This document shows, in pieces, positions 13,701 to 23,730 of a DNA stretch of 64,000 nucleotides. The notes below the pieces were generated by a model, which was not told where the DNA came from, did not search any database, and saw nothing but the letters and a program-made list of their open reading frames with translations. The stretch is from Cristatella mucedo. Its lineage: Eukaryota; Bryozoa; Phylactolaemata; Cristatellidae. Where the stretch lies: assembly GCA_009760855.2 (NCBI GenBank), contig WPIO01000055.1, forward strand, positions 2,470,001 through 2,534,000. Reading direction: 5' to 3'. The translations under genes were made by a program, and so were the position numbers. The number at the start of each line of letters is the position of its first letter. Position 1 is the stretch's first letter.

Positions 13701-16700
13701 TAGAGACCCGAAACAAGTTAGGAGACTTGAAGCCGGTGCGTTGCTTGATGGTCGGTAGCCCGTGCAAGTGGTAGACAAGTGGTGGAATGTGGCAGTTACG
13801 ATGTTACCCACGACACCACCTTTGAGAAGCTACAAGTACAGGAGTCTAGATTGAATACCACAGACTGGCATGGACTGACTTGTCGTTAGCAAATGTAAAT
13901 TGCCTGGGAAGAGATTTGAGTTCTCTGAGGGTGCTTTATCAAGTGTATTGTTATTATTATTTTTTATCAAGGTATGCTGCAATAACGGATGGTTGTGCTG
14001 CTGAAATGAACCCCACGAGCTTGATCGTGAAGTGCAGACGCTCGGTGACGACCAGGCAGGGGCAGCAGCACCCTTGTATCGGCACGTGCAAGTTTTTATT
14101 TGTGTCGTGCCACTCAAGTTGGGAGCAGGCCGGCTCAACTGTGAAGCCTGCCTGGTCATTTTGTCATCCTGACAATTTGTGAGAAGACACCTTGGGCTCC
14201 ATGCAGAGTCCTAGGAAACGTCCTGGCCAAGCCCGGTTGGAGGGCTGGGCCTTCTGGTTTCTTAGTGGCGCTAGGTTTGCCATTAATCAACTCTTCGGTT
14301 GGTCCTGGCTTAGTTCAGTCTGAGAAAGTAGCTACCATTCGAGCTGTGCAATTGCGTGTGTAGGCTTCGAAGGAAGAGAACGAAGGTGAGCCTTGCCTTC
14401 AACTTACTATAGGATCCGACACTTTCCTCGAAGGCCCGGTCTCCCAACAGATTTCGATTCAGTGTACGGCGCGCACTTAAGACGATCGAGGAGGTCGGAG
14501 CGGTAAGGCTGATGCACCCTAGGGAAGTAGCAACCTGTAAGCCAGTGATGGGATCTCAAAAAAGGGGGGGGGAATGGATGCCTGAGAAGAGGGCCACTGA
14601 AGGCGCCCCCTGCGAATGAGACTACCCTGCGATGTACGCCAAGAGGCGACCTCATCTAGTCGTTTCGTCGACGAACGGCAGCGGGCCTGCTGCCATCGTC
14701 AGATGGACTGTGAGCCGGCAGGCATGCTTCCACCTGATGGCGTGCTCGTGCTTCCGACTGGGCAGGCGGTTATCTGGTCTTGCCTGCCCAGCGTGTTGTG
14801 TTCCTACGCGGCTGCCACCTGCATTCTCACTCCCGACGCTGCATTTGCCGAGCTTAGCAAGCTCGGCTCGTTGCCATAGAAACCTCCTCCTCGGACTCCC
14901 GCTCTCGGCCACTTGCATCGAGCCGAGCGCTTTGGTTTCTTGGCAGCCCCGAAATCCGAAGTGCAGGCAAAGAGCAGCGGCAGCAGCGGAGAACATCGCG
15001 GAGGAGGCAGCGCAGTGCGCACGATTTCCGGACAGCAGCAGCCTCGGCCGGCCACCGGGGAGGTGGCGCCAGCAGCAGCAGCAGCAGCGGTCTCGTTCGC
15101 TGCGGCTGCCGCCACCAGAGCCGACAGCGACCAGGCGAGGAGTGCAGCACCCGGCGGCGGCGGCGCCTCGGCTGCGTCAGACCGGGGCCGAGCTCCTCGA
15201 ACCGGAAGCTCTAGCCGAGGTGAGGCTTGTCGGGGGCGGGGCGGCGGCATGTGCGCTCTTCTCGTCACTTTTCTCCTCGTTATAGGCCGCACTGTGTGCA
15301 GACGGTTTGCAGCCGTCGGAGAGCCAATAGCAAGTTAGCATTGAGAAATGAGGTTGTTTTGAGGGGGTGTGGTAGAGGGCGGCGGCTCTCTCGCCAGTTG
15401 GGGACCTCGAGATCTCGGCGCCTAGTTGCGCACTTCCAGTGCGTATGTAGCGGTCACTGCAGCGCGTTCCGTCGAACGTCTCGCAAGACTCGCAGCATGC
15501 CGCCTCAGTAGGGCAGTGAGGAACGCTTGTAGTTAATGTAAAAAGTGCGTGTCATTTCACCGACGAGCCGAAGAGCTCTGCAATGGCCGAGCCAGAGAGT
15601 GAGGCGATTCCAGCTCGAAGAAAGGCTGGCTGCTCACGTGCGCTCGTGGTTGTGGCATGCTTTCCTGTTTGAATGCTTCTGTGCTGCTCCGGACTGCAGC
15701 CAGCTCCGGATGTGGCTTCGATCCTGGTTCTCACTGACTCTCCCCCCTGTTGGGGCACTTTTTTTTTTCTGGCACCGCCGTTTCTATGGCCCAATGGGTG
15801 AGTCCTACGCAAATGTTGAGATGCTTTCTTTTTGGCTGTTCTTGGCCCATCCAAAGATTTCTAGTTTTGCCGTGGTAGTGCTTTATGGCTTTGATTTTGT
15901 AGAACTCTGCAATTGCTGAAGTTAGTGTTGAAATCGGGGGTTCAGGGATGCACTAGGCGTAAGGCGGTTGCTTTTCACGACCTAGGTCCCAATGTCGTGG
16001 GTTCGAATCCTGCGGCGGGCGATCCTTTATTGCCGCTGGAAGTAGTGGTGATAGCCGTAATGGCTCTGCTGTCGATATACGAAAGAGGCTGGCAAATCAG
16101 CCAGAATTGGAACGTGTTGAGGCCTGTGGCTGAAGGCCAAGCATACGCTCGGCTCTCAAGGAGAGAGCCGAGCTCTCAGCGCTCTCGTCTCTGAACTCGG
16201 CTGAGCTCAACCTTCGTAATGCCTCGACCCTTTAGTACAGTTCCTCATGTTGTAGAGGCCCCCAGCCATAAAATTATTGTGTGCAAACTGTGGAAGTGCG
16301 TGTTTTCCGATGGTCTTAGGCGACCCCTGTGAAAGTGTCGTTCGACCCCTTTGGGGGTCGAACGACCCACGGGTTGAGAGCCCCTGAGCTAGTAGGTTTT
16401 CCCTGGACTAGGAGTAAGTGAGCCCCCATGAGGCTGCGTACGTGGCTAGCTTCCTCCTGTCTAGTTCGGCTGGTCATCCCTAGTTTCTTGTCGTGTTGAT
16501 GTCGAGGCCGAGGCTGCGTTCGGTTATCGTTATATGTTATTGAGCAGTTATGCTGGGTTAATCGTTATGCAATACATTAAGCAGTTCATGTTCCCAGTTA
16601 TGCAATACATATTAAGCAGTTCGCAGGCTGAACCCAGCGACGAGCAGCCAGCCAGCAGAAGTAGGGAAACCGACCGAAGTGGTATCCCTACTTCCGGTAC

Positions 16701-19700
16701 CAAGTGTGAGTTGCCTGCCTGAAAGTCAGAACTGGTAGCTGCCGGCAGCGTACTGGTGCCAGCAGATTTTTTCGAGATCTGTATGGGCCCACACACAGCC
16801 TTGGTAGGTATTATAACAGGAAAGTCAAATCATAGCAGCAAATGTAAAGTGCCTAGAAAGAGATTGAGTTCTCTGAGGGCGCTTTATCAAGTGCCTTATG
16901 TTTATTATTATTATCATAGCGAAGTGCCGATTTCGGTAGTGGCAGTGGTATTTCCAATGAGCCACTCAAATGAGTCTCACAGTCTCGGCAGCTGAAGGCA
17001 TGGCAGCCATTTTCTTGTAATCAGCCTGAGCTGAGCCTTGAGCTGACTTGGCGCCGTGCATACAAGCGCCGGCGGTCGTCAGCTGCTTCGGCTGCAAAGC
17101 TGTAAACTGAAGGCGAAGGTTTAGATTGTCTGTTTTGACACGGACAAGTCATCCAACCCTTTGTCCACCTTCTCGTTGGAATCGTTAAAGATGTCGTTAG
17201 ACTTGTGTGTTCACCAATATCCACCGTACAGCTTGACCGGCAGCCATCTTCCTACTGTCTTCCTACATGCTTGGCCAGTAGGCGAATCAACGATCATGCT
17301 TGACTGTTCTCTGCTGACCACTGTCTGTGGTCTCCCTCCAAAGAAATATGTTTCCTGTAATCCGACCGAATAGGTTCCATAGACATTAATTCCTGTGACT
17401 GGCCTGGATACTTGTAGCCGTGCTGTAGTGTCCGTATGTCTATGTGTGTAGTCGTCAGCCCCACATCTTTCGATGAGCCGAAGGTTGCCCTCGAAGGCAC
17501 CCACTTTGATGGGTTGTGTGCTCAACACTTGCAATCGGCTTTGCCAAGAAGTCTAACCTCCGCTGTGCTTCATCGTATTACGACCTCAGTTCGGTGTTGG
17601 TGATGTAGGCCACGAAGATAGATCTGTCATAGTCGGTATTCCCCTCCTGCCTGCCAGCCAGCCAGCCTGCCATAGCTAAGGTTCTTATGCTAAGGCTGTA
17701 CTTGGTGACACCAGCCACCGACTGAATGAGTGGTCTGCCCTTTCCCGCAAGGCACAGAGGAAATAGCTGGCTTGAGTTCTAGTCGATAAAGTAATGCAAC
17801 TTCGGTTTGGGTCGTCTGACCACAGTTGTAAGCCTGGTGGCATATACAAATGATATAGCCGACTCCACTTATAAGAAAACTCATTCTTCCCGATAATTAG
17901 GCATTCCCTGCAAAGAAGCATTCACATGTGAGGATTATTCCCATATTCGGAGTGCTACTATATATCTAGAGTAAATGTAATGTATCTCCGTCAGTAACTC
18001 CACAAAGTCATAAAGACCATGTGGGCGTTACGCAGGAGAGTTTTGTAAAGCGCACTCACAGCCTAAGCGTCTTTCGGTACGCATTCGGTAGCCAACAGAC
18101 TTCGTCTCACGCAACAAAGAGAAAGTGGGAAGCATAGCAGAGTCAGGAGAGCAGTTGAGGTAGTGAGTAGCATAGAAGTAGCAGTTCAGGACCGCTGAAA
18201 CAGATGTGCCATAGTCGGCAGTCGGAGAGTAGATGTCGTTGCGTAAGAATTGTGGAAGCGAGTTCCACAGTCTAGGACCTGCAGAGCTAAAGCTTCTGTC
18301 GCCAACTGTCTTTAAGCGGAGGAATGGGACAGCTAATTTATTGTCCACACAGGACCTCAGGGCACGAACAGGCTGAAACTGATGTAGCAGACGAAGAGTT
18401 GCTATTCTTATAAGCACAGTACTTGTATATCCGATATTTTATACGCAGATTCGACTGTAATAATTGTTTGTATAGCATTCTAGGTGAACTAAATCTTGCT
18501 CTCTCTCTGTTCCGGCTTGGCAAATCTTGGCACTTGGCACTTGGCAAATCGTGCTAGATAGTATCGGTAATCTCGAGTTGATGACGAGCAAGGTATCACG
18601 CTTTGACAGACATGCAAAAAAACACTAGTATCATGCTTAAGCCAGCACTCTAAAAGTAGCACTAGAAGACAGCGCTCAAGAGGGCCAGCCGGTTAGTGAG
18701 CTCTCTGACTGGTAACATGCGCACACACGCACACACTCAATCATGCACATACTTAAGCATGCAAAGCACGAAGGAACAAAAGGACACATTCGCTGGACTC
18801 ACGAGAAAAGCTGAGGAACCGGCGCCTCTTCAGCTGAGACTCACGTGATGCAAAGTCATTTCCGGAAAGCCGCAGAAGCTGGAATTGAGTGTCAGACGTT
18901 ACACGATGCATACGTACTGAAGGCCCAACGTCACCAAAAGGTTTTTATTCAGTGCGGCAGCGAGGAGCAGCGAGACGAGTGGAGAGCTGGAGGTGGAGGA
19001 GAAGTGACCTGATCTGATAGGGACATATGTGATAGGCAGGCCGGTGCCAGCGAGAGCAAAGTGACTTGGAGGTTGACGACGAAGAGCTCTTGAAGTCGAT
19101 TCTATGCTTGCCAAGTTGGAAGCCAGAGCCCCGATGGAGGGATGAGGTGCCTCGAGTCACGTGGCAGCTCAGCTGCTGTTGACGACAGATTAGCCGAGCT
19201 GAGCGGGTGTTTTTTTTTTTGGGGGGGGGGGCATCGTGACCACCTGCCGGCGATTGGCTCCAGTTTCAGGCTTGATTGATCTGGGAGGGGACCCGACAGT
19301 CCCGAATAAATGCCCCAGAAGGGCTCACTCGGCTCAGCCCCGATTCGCCCGGGCCAAAGCGATGCTCTACCTGCAGCTCCACTCCATCCCATCCCATCGA
19401 TTACCTCGACGAGCCACCGTTCGACGTCACCTTGTGCATTGTATTTGGGCCCCTGTCGTTCTTCGTCGGATGGGGGGGGGAGGCCGTAACTCTTCGTGCA
19501 GAGGGTGCCGGCCGCCGGCTTGCTCGTTTACGTAGTGGCCGCTGGCTGGCAGTCGACGTGCTGGCTCGTGCTGCTGCTGCTGCTGCTGCATGGGCGACGT
19601 GCGTGCTGCTGCTGCTGTGCGGGGGCTGACGTTGCCTGCCTCATGTTCCCTGCTAGGCCTGCAGCACGGCCGAGGAGGACGAGGCAGCGGCAGCGGCAGC

Positions 19701-22700
19701 GGTAGTGGCGTTGGCCGCGCAGGTAGCGCCGGCGGCCCGAGAAACGGCGAGTTCGACGTCCAGCAGCAGCGAGGCGGAGGCGGCGGAGCGCGTGCCGGGC
19801 TCAAGTTTGACGGCGAGTTTGACTTCGAAGAAGCCAACGCCGGCTTCCGCAAAGAGGACATCGAGCGGGAGCTGAAGGATAAGCTTCTGATCGGAGGTGA
19901 GTGCGTGCATGCTGCCGCCGCCTCGACCTCCGCAGCTCTATTCCTCGCTGCGAGCGAGCTGCTGCCGCTGCCGCCACCGCCCGCCTATTGCTGCCGCCGC
20001 CGCTCGTCGAGCTGTTGAGCTCGTTGTGCAGTTGCAGGCGACGCGTTGCGGAAGTCTCCTGTCGAGGAAGACGAAACCGCCGAGCAGTCGCCAGACATCT
20101 ACTATGACAAGCACAAGTCGTTCTTCGACAGCATCAGCTGCGAGGCTACGCAAAGAGCGCAAGGGTATGTGCCGCGTGCTTCCGCAGCGGAAGCTGGTCC
20201 GCAGCTCCGGCCGCCATCGCTGCTTCAGGCCTGCCTGCCTGCCGCTTCGTCGGATTCTGCTTCTTTCGGTGACGAAGTCTAAAACGAGGCTTCCCGCCTC
20301 TGCCTGCCTGGCTGCCGCACAGGTTCAAACATTTAGCTGAACCGAGTCCGGCCTTGGCGGCTGCTGCAGCTGCTGCAGCTGCTGCTGCTCTCGTGTGCGT
20401 GTTGACAGCTCGTGTATCTTGGCCTTTAATAATAACAGCAATAGTAACAATTATGCGTTTGTCTCGATGCCTCAGGGCTAAATCTCGTTCTAGTGATTGT
20501 ACATATGCTTTAAAAGGAAGCACGTTTAGTGTCAGCATGCACAGTGACACCGCGCATATAAGCACACAGAGATGATGTTACAAGAAACTTGCAATGTGGT
20601 GTGGGAAACAGGTGCCTAGCAAGTGCGCCTTTAGCTTCTGTGTAAGTGTCGGCAAGTCGTGTGATGACGTGACATCAGTCGGGAGTGAGTTCCAGGCTTT
20701 TGGTGGGGCATACGAATTGAATTGGTCTGCAAATGATTTGAGGGTTGGTTCCGAGACACAGCTAGACGACTCGAGTCCGACAAGAGTGCTGTCACCGAGC
20801 CTGGCCTGATTGACCTGAGCACGAAGGGACCCGAAAGTGAGCGGCCAAGCGGCCTTGATATCGATGCGCTGCTTGACTGGGGAGCCAGTATATGTCGGCG
20901 AGAAGTGGTGTAGTTTGGCAACTGCGGCTCTCTGTCTCTTTCTCTCTGTCTCTCTCTCACACTCTCTCTGCCTCTGCAGCACCTATGGTGCTGAACCCCA
21001 CTCACGAGCCGATTGGCCTTCGGTTGGTATAGCGGTTCTTTTAGCTGCCTGAGCTTGAGGGCGGAAGTGCGTGCGTGTGCCCCTCCCCCACCCCTACTCC
21101 TCACCGTCTCGCCTCGGTCCTCCCTCGCACCCTGCTGTGCATCTCACTTTGCCCATTTCGAGAGTGACTTCAATCTTGGGAGGCCGATCGCCTGCTTTGC
21201 TGCATTTCTAGGTATTTGACTTTATGCCGGCATTCGAGTGTGTTTTTGAGAGCATGAATGGGTGCCTGGTTTTGTTTGAAATCGCCATTTTACTTGCATG
21301 TGCCTCTGCTTAAGGCTGTACTTACGTTAATACAATCATGCAAGGATTGCCAAAGACCCCCCTCCCCCAAGGAGTTCTCCTATTTTTCTGGACCTGTTGT
21401 GCAGCTGCCTCAGAGGTCGTTGATGGCAGCATTCATCATTGGCCTCTAATGTACTTCCCAGTGTGAATCCTTATCGTGTGATGACATTTTGATAGCTTGT
21501 GTTGTGGCTAAACCGCTGCAGTTTTATGGTCTGTAGCACGTACCCAGGTGCAAGGTTTTTGTTTGCTGTGACATGAAGTGTATGACCTTCAGTCCCTTTA
21601 GGGTTTTTTTTTTATTCCTCATTCTCTTTTAGTTCAGTGGTTCTCAATTTGTGGGTCGTTCGACCCCCGAATGGGGTCGAACGACCCTTTCACAGCGGTC
21701 GCCTAAGACGATCGGAAAACAAGCACTTCCACATTCGCTCACAATAATTTTATGGTTGGGGGTCGCCACAACATGAGGACTGTATTAAAGGGTCGCAGCA
21801 TTAGGAAGGTTGAGAACCACTTTTAGTGTATAATGCACTGGATGTAGAAACGGTGTGCTTGCGTATGCTTTGAGGTGCCTTGTGATCGAGTGCTGTGTAC
21901 AATCAAATTCTCTGCTTGCTTCAGTGGACAAAGTTTGAATCGTTTGATCTAGCACCACGTGCCTGCTGCACGTGTCTTCAGCTCGTGCAGCTGTAGCACA
22001 TGAGGAGCAGTCGGCGGTGGTGGGGTGCGCACACCAGTGAATCGATTTGGCTGGAGTCTCAGTAGAGCGCCGAACTGCCTCCTCATCAGCGTCCTTCAGG
22101 TCTGAGACCTGATCTTGTGTAGCTGCATGTCTGTCCTGTCTGAAATGGGTCCTGAAATGGGTCCTCGCCAAATTGGCCTCGTTTGAGCTAGCAGGCGGGC
22201 TCGAACATGCACGGCCGGTGGTGGTGTCCGAGAGTGCCTTCTGCTGCCACTGCTCTGCTCGATAGCAGCTGGGCATTTGCTTGTGCGACCTTTGTGGGCA
22301 GGCAGAGCTGGCGCTGACGCCGAGCTACGGCTGAGCTGCGGGCCTGCCAGACTGATCCGACTGACTTGACTCACTAGGTAGCGCTGCCACTACTTACCCC
22401 ACCCCTCTGTCTGTCCGTCTTTGTCTCTCTGTCTTTGCCTCTCTCTTTCTCCTGGAAGCTGCCATCTTGGCATTGCATCGATTCGTCAGTTCTGAGCAGT
22501 GGTGGCCATTTTGTTTTTCCTCCTTCAGCCGTGGCTCCAGACCAAACAGGCAAGACGAGAGGAAGATGAACTCGGAGACGTTCGGAGCCGCCTCTGTCAG
22601 GCGAGGCGGGCGAGGCTACCGAGGCGGACCGTACAGGGGCGGCAGTGGAGGCTCCTCGTACCGCGGCGGCGGCGGAGGTCCGCCTCGGAGTGGCGGCTAC

Positions 22701-23033
22701 GGTGGCGGCGGCGGCTACAGTGGCGGCGGCGGCTACAGTGGCGGCAGTGGCTACGGTGGTGGCAGCGGCGGCGGCTACGGGAATGGCGGCTACGGCGGCG
22801 GCCGAGGTGGAGTCGGCGGTGGCTATCGAGGCGGCAGCGGCTCGCGAGGCTGGAGTAGTGCCGGCAGCCGAGGCCGAGGTAGGAGGCTCGCACGCAGCCG
22901 CCCCTGTCCAGCCAGCCGCCCGTTGATTGCCGGCGCGCCTCGCTCCTGCACGGCGGCGGCGGCCTCCATATCTGCATTGATGACTCTCCCTCCTTCCTCT
23001 TACCCCGGCATTGTTGGCTCGAGCAGTGGGTAG
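10594..23033 (+). CDS. LSM14: LSM14 (RAP55/Scd6-family) mRNP protein, 8-exon model
   Basis: LSM14 proteins bind DDX6, 4E-T and decapping factors in P-bodies and repress or decay mRNA. The model joins 10594-10708, 12466-12632, 12794-12956, 13071-13142, 14947-15219, 19657-19896, 20038-20164 and 22529-23033 (1662 nt, 553 aa); all junctions are GT-AG and keep phase. Residues 1 to ~80 form the LSm domain ([20 protein letters not shown], then [15 protein letters not shown]). RGG-like repeats are at ~268-283 and the FDF segment KFDGEFDF at 313-320. The FFD box [13 protein letters not shown] is at ~365-377, the TFG box [10 protein letters not shown] at ~396-405, and a Gly/Tyr-rich tail follows. The start has a strong Kozak context (GCAGCCATGG). 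Vertebrate LSM14A is about 463 aa. Least certain are exon 5 and the C-terminus: a donor inside exon 8 could join an exon near 24.08 kb. Introns carry LINE, SINE and hAT copies. Confidence 0.93.
11261..11829 (-). mobile_element. LINE-A copy split by a nested tail-end copy
   Basis: Tail (ATT)n at 11261-11277, stem-loop, 3' UTR and C-terminal RT remnants. The host is interrupted at about 11659 and resumes at about 11775 with ACGAAAAGCGGGTGG. It lies antisense in LSM14 intron 1. Confidence 0.85.
11659..11775 (-). mobile_element. Nested LINE-A 3'-end fragment
   Basis: A second (ATT)n tail, stem-loop and ~45 bp of 3' UTR are inserted in the same orientation in an older LINE-A. The host joins GGTATATG to TTAGACTACGAAAAGC across the insertion, matching GGTATTTGTAGAC...CCGAAAAG in other copies. 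Confidence 0.8.
12466..12632 (+). CDS. LSM14: LSM14 exon 2 (LSm domain, second half)
   Basis: Residues 39-94. The acceptor is CCGCTGTAG. The exon encodes [20 protein letters not shown] and [16 protein letters not shown], then VCEPPKP and DPAIVE, all family signatures. Donor GAG/GTCGGT; it ends in phase 0. Confidence 0.96.
12794..12956 (+). CDS. LSM14: LSM14 exon 3 (Ser/Pro/Ala-rich)
   Basis: Residues 95-148. Acceptor TTTGCAG, donor CAAG/GTGAGA. It starts SSQSG, as after DPAIV in vertebrates, and continues with low-complexity [18 protein letters not shown]. Confidence 0.85.
13071..13142 (+). CDS. LSM14: LSM14 exon 4 (small)
   Basis: 72 nt between acceptor GCCGTTGCAG and donor GTAAGT. The phase fits exon 3. 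It encodes [20 protein letters not shown] and a few more residues. Support comes from splice sites and frame rather than strong conservation. Confidence 0.75.
13640..13815 (-). mobile_element. LINE-A body fragment, degenerate
   Basis: The minus-strand translation retains pieces such as [13 protein letters not shown] and AQAYLSVTL that correspond to the LINE-A segment around LHWLPVK and AYLSHI. It is highly diverged. Confidence 0.65.
13888..13966 (+). mobile_element. LINE-A tail-only copy
   Basis: AGCAAATGTAAATTGCC, then the stem-loop, then TTATCAAGTGTATTGTTATTATTATT. It starts at the same LINE position as several other solo tails. Confidence 0.85.
14947..15219 (+). CDS. LSM14: LSM14 exon 5 (Gly/Ala/Ser-rich linker)
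   Basis: Residues 174-263. Acceptor TTTCTTGGCAG, donor CCGAG/GTGAGG, phases compatible on both sides. It encodes [20 protein letters not shown], a poly-Ala stretch and [14 protein letters not shown]. There is little conservation, as expected for the disordered middle of LSM14. Confidence 0.7.
15940..16108 (+). mobile_element. SINE-1 copy
   Basis: GCACTAGGCGTAAGGCGG, B box GGGTTCGAATCC, GGTGATAGCCGTAATGGCTC and GAGGCTGGCAAATCAGCC. Sense orientation within LSM14 intron 5. Confidence 0.88.
16197..16386 (-). mobile_element. SPIN-like non-autonomous hAT, copy A
   Basis: It reads CTCAACCTTCGTAATGCC, CAGTTCCTCATGTTGT, TTTTCCGATGGTCTTAGGCG, the palindrome GTCGTTCGACCCC / GGGGTCGAACGAC, and ends GGTTGAGAGCCCCTG. 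These are the landmarks I know for the short non-autonomous SPIN elements of the hAT superfamily. It is the reverse complement of copy B. The left terminal repeat is eroded and no target duplication is clear. Confidence 0.85.
16835..16915 (+). mobile_element. LINE-A tail-only copy
   Basis: Starts GCAGCAAATGTAAAGTGCC, with an intact stem-loop, then ATTATTATTATC. No LINE sequence precedes it; the match begins abruptly at 16835. Confidence 0.92.
18028..18520 (-). mobile_element. LINE-B fragment (second L2/CR1-like family)
   Basis: The minus strand encodes [20 protein letters not shown] and [15 protein letters not shown], the usual C-terminal signature of L2/CR1-type RT ORFs. Upstream, frameshifted, is [19 protein letters not shown]. 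The 3' UTR differs from LINE-A (GCGCTTTACAAAACTCTCC), so it is a distinct family. Confidence 0.8.
19657..19896 (+). CDS. LSM14: LSM14 exon 6 (RGG-like and FDF segment)
   Basis: Acceptor CCTGCTAG, donor GATCGGAG/GTGAGT. It encodes [17 protein letters not shown], then [20 protein letters not shown] and [10 protein letters not shown], matching the FDF region through which LSM14 contacts DDX6. Confidence 0.95.
20038..20164 (+). CDS. LSM14: LSM14 exon 7 (FFD box)
   Basis: Acceptor AGTTGCAG, donor GTATGT at 20165. It encodes DALRKSP, acidic residues, then [17 protein letters not shown], the FFD box. The phase-2 end joins exon 8. Confidence 0.95.
20429..20935 (-). mobile_element. LINE-A copy, diverged
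   Basis: A TAATAATAACA tail, a degraded stem-loop, the 3' UTR motif AGTGTCAGCATGCACAG, and C-terminal RT remnants ([11 protein letters not shown]). Antisense in LSM14 intron 7. Confidence 0.8.
21635..21820 (+). mobile_element. SPIN-like non-autonomous hAT, copy B
   Basis: The left end is CAGTGGTTCTCAA and the right end TTGAGAACCAC, near-perfect terminal inverted repeats. A subterminal 15-bp perfect inverted repeat follows (GGGTCGTTCGACCCC / GGGGTCGAACGACCC). Next come CCTTTCACAGCGGTCGCC, AATTTTATGGTTGGGGGTCG and CACAACATGAGGA. The flanks TTTTAGTT (21627-21634) and TTTTAGTG (21821-21828) are an 8-bp duplication with one mismatch if the last two terminal bases were lost. About 186 bp, non-coding. 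Confidence 0.93.
22529..23033 (+). CDS. LSM14: LSM14 exon 8 (TFG box and Gly/Tyr-rich RGG tail)
   Basis: Acceptor TCCTCCTTCAG. It encodes [10 protein letters not shown], then RGG and [12 protein letters not shown]-type repeats. The frame stays open to TAG at 23031-23033, but the last ~50 residues (from RRLARSRPC) look unlike LSM14. A donor CCGAG/GTAGGA at 22879 could end the exon at 22878, with an exon at 24084-24106 (acceptor TTGTCCTGCAG) adding a few residues and a stop. The TFG box and RGG tail are secure; the end is not. Confidence 0.88.
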
Positions 23034-23564
23034 CATGGGTCCACCGGAGAGTGCACGTTTCTTGCCGGAGAGAACCGATAAGGTGCAATAGTTAACAAGT
23101 CAGGCAACCGACCGAAATACCGGCAGCAAGTAGGCTTTCGAACGATTTGCCATATATCTCTTTGCAAAAGGTTGAAGTTTCTTCTGTGCACATTGCAGGC
23201 GTAGGTTAACAATCGAGAAAACCGTGCTAGTCGAGCTAATCGTTTGCATCCAGCTTGACGTTGAGCAGCTCGGCTGCTCTGTCATCAGGGGCGTATAGCA
23301 GTAACACGATACGGCTTCTGTCTTAAGCGGCGTTAAGGGCTGTCTATCTGCCGAGCCTCGAATCAACTTCGATATAAGGGCTGGCTCCTCACCGGTGGTC
23401 ACTCCTAGCTTGCTTTCACCTCAACTCCTCCGACCTCCTGGCTTCTCCAGTGCGATATCTTATCGTGACCGCTCCTGAAGTATTTGGGCTCGAACCGTGG
23501 TCTTAAACCTAATTAAAAATCCTTTGGTTATCGTTCCGGCTTTAAATTAAATTAGAAATTAAAT

Positions 23565-23730
23565 ACTAGCTGATTTAACCGCCTCTTTTTGTATAGCGAC
23601 AGAAGAGCCTTTATGGCTATCACCACCACTTGCAGTGGCGTTAAAGGATCGCCCACCGCAGGATTCGAACCCACGACATCGGGACCGAGGTCGTGAAAGC
23701 AACCACCTTACCTAGTGCACCATCACGACC
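23565..23730 (-). mobile_element. SINE-1 copy
   Basis: Minus orientation: CTAGCTGATTTAACCGCC, TAGCGACAGAAGAGCC, GATCGCCCACCGCAGGATTC, and the hairpin arms ACGACATCGG / CCGAGGTCGT with a mismatch. Confidence 0.92.

Larger units (their letters stand above)
13143..14946 (+). other. LSM14 intron 4
   Basis: 1.8 kb. It contains a LINE-A body fragment (minus) and a LINE-A tail (plus). The rest is unassigned. Confidence 0.75.
15220..19656 (+). other. LSM14 intron 5
   Basis: 4.4 kb. It holds SINE-1 (15.94 kb), SPIN-like copy A (16.2 kb), a LINE-A tail (16.83 kb) and a LINE-B fragment (18.03 kb). The intervals 17.0-18.0 and 18.55-19.65 kb hold nothing else I recognise apart from a T/G homopolymer near 19210-19232. 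Confidence 0.8.
20165..22528 (+). other. LSM14 intron 7
   Basis: 2.4 kb. It carries an antisense LINE-A (20429-20935), a short CT-rich stretch and SPIN-like copy B (21635-21820). Otherwise unassigned. Confidence 0.85.

Noticed and set aside
16614-16706. Extra LSM14 exon ending at a strong GTGAGT donor (16706)
   Set aside because: It would end in phase 0, whereas exon 6 needs one carried base, so including it breaks the FDF frame. It could be a cryptic exon.
22374-23036. 220-codon minus-strand ORF opposite LSM14 exon 8
   Set aside because: Mirror frame of the Gly/Tyr-rich coding repeats; the plus strand carries the TFG box and RGG motifs.
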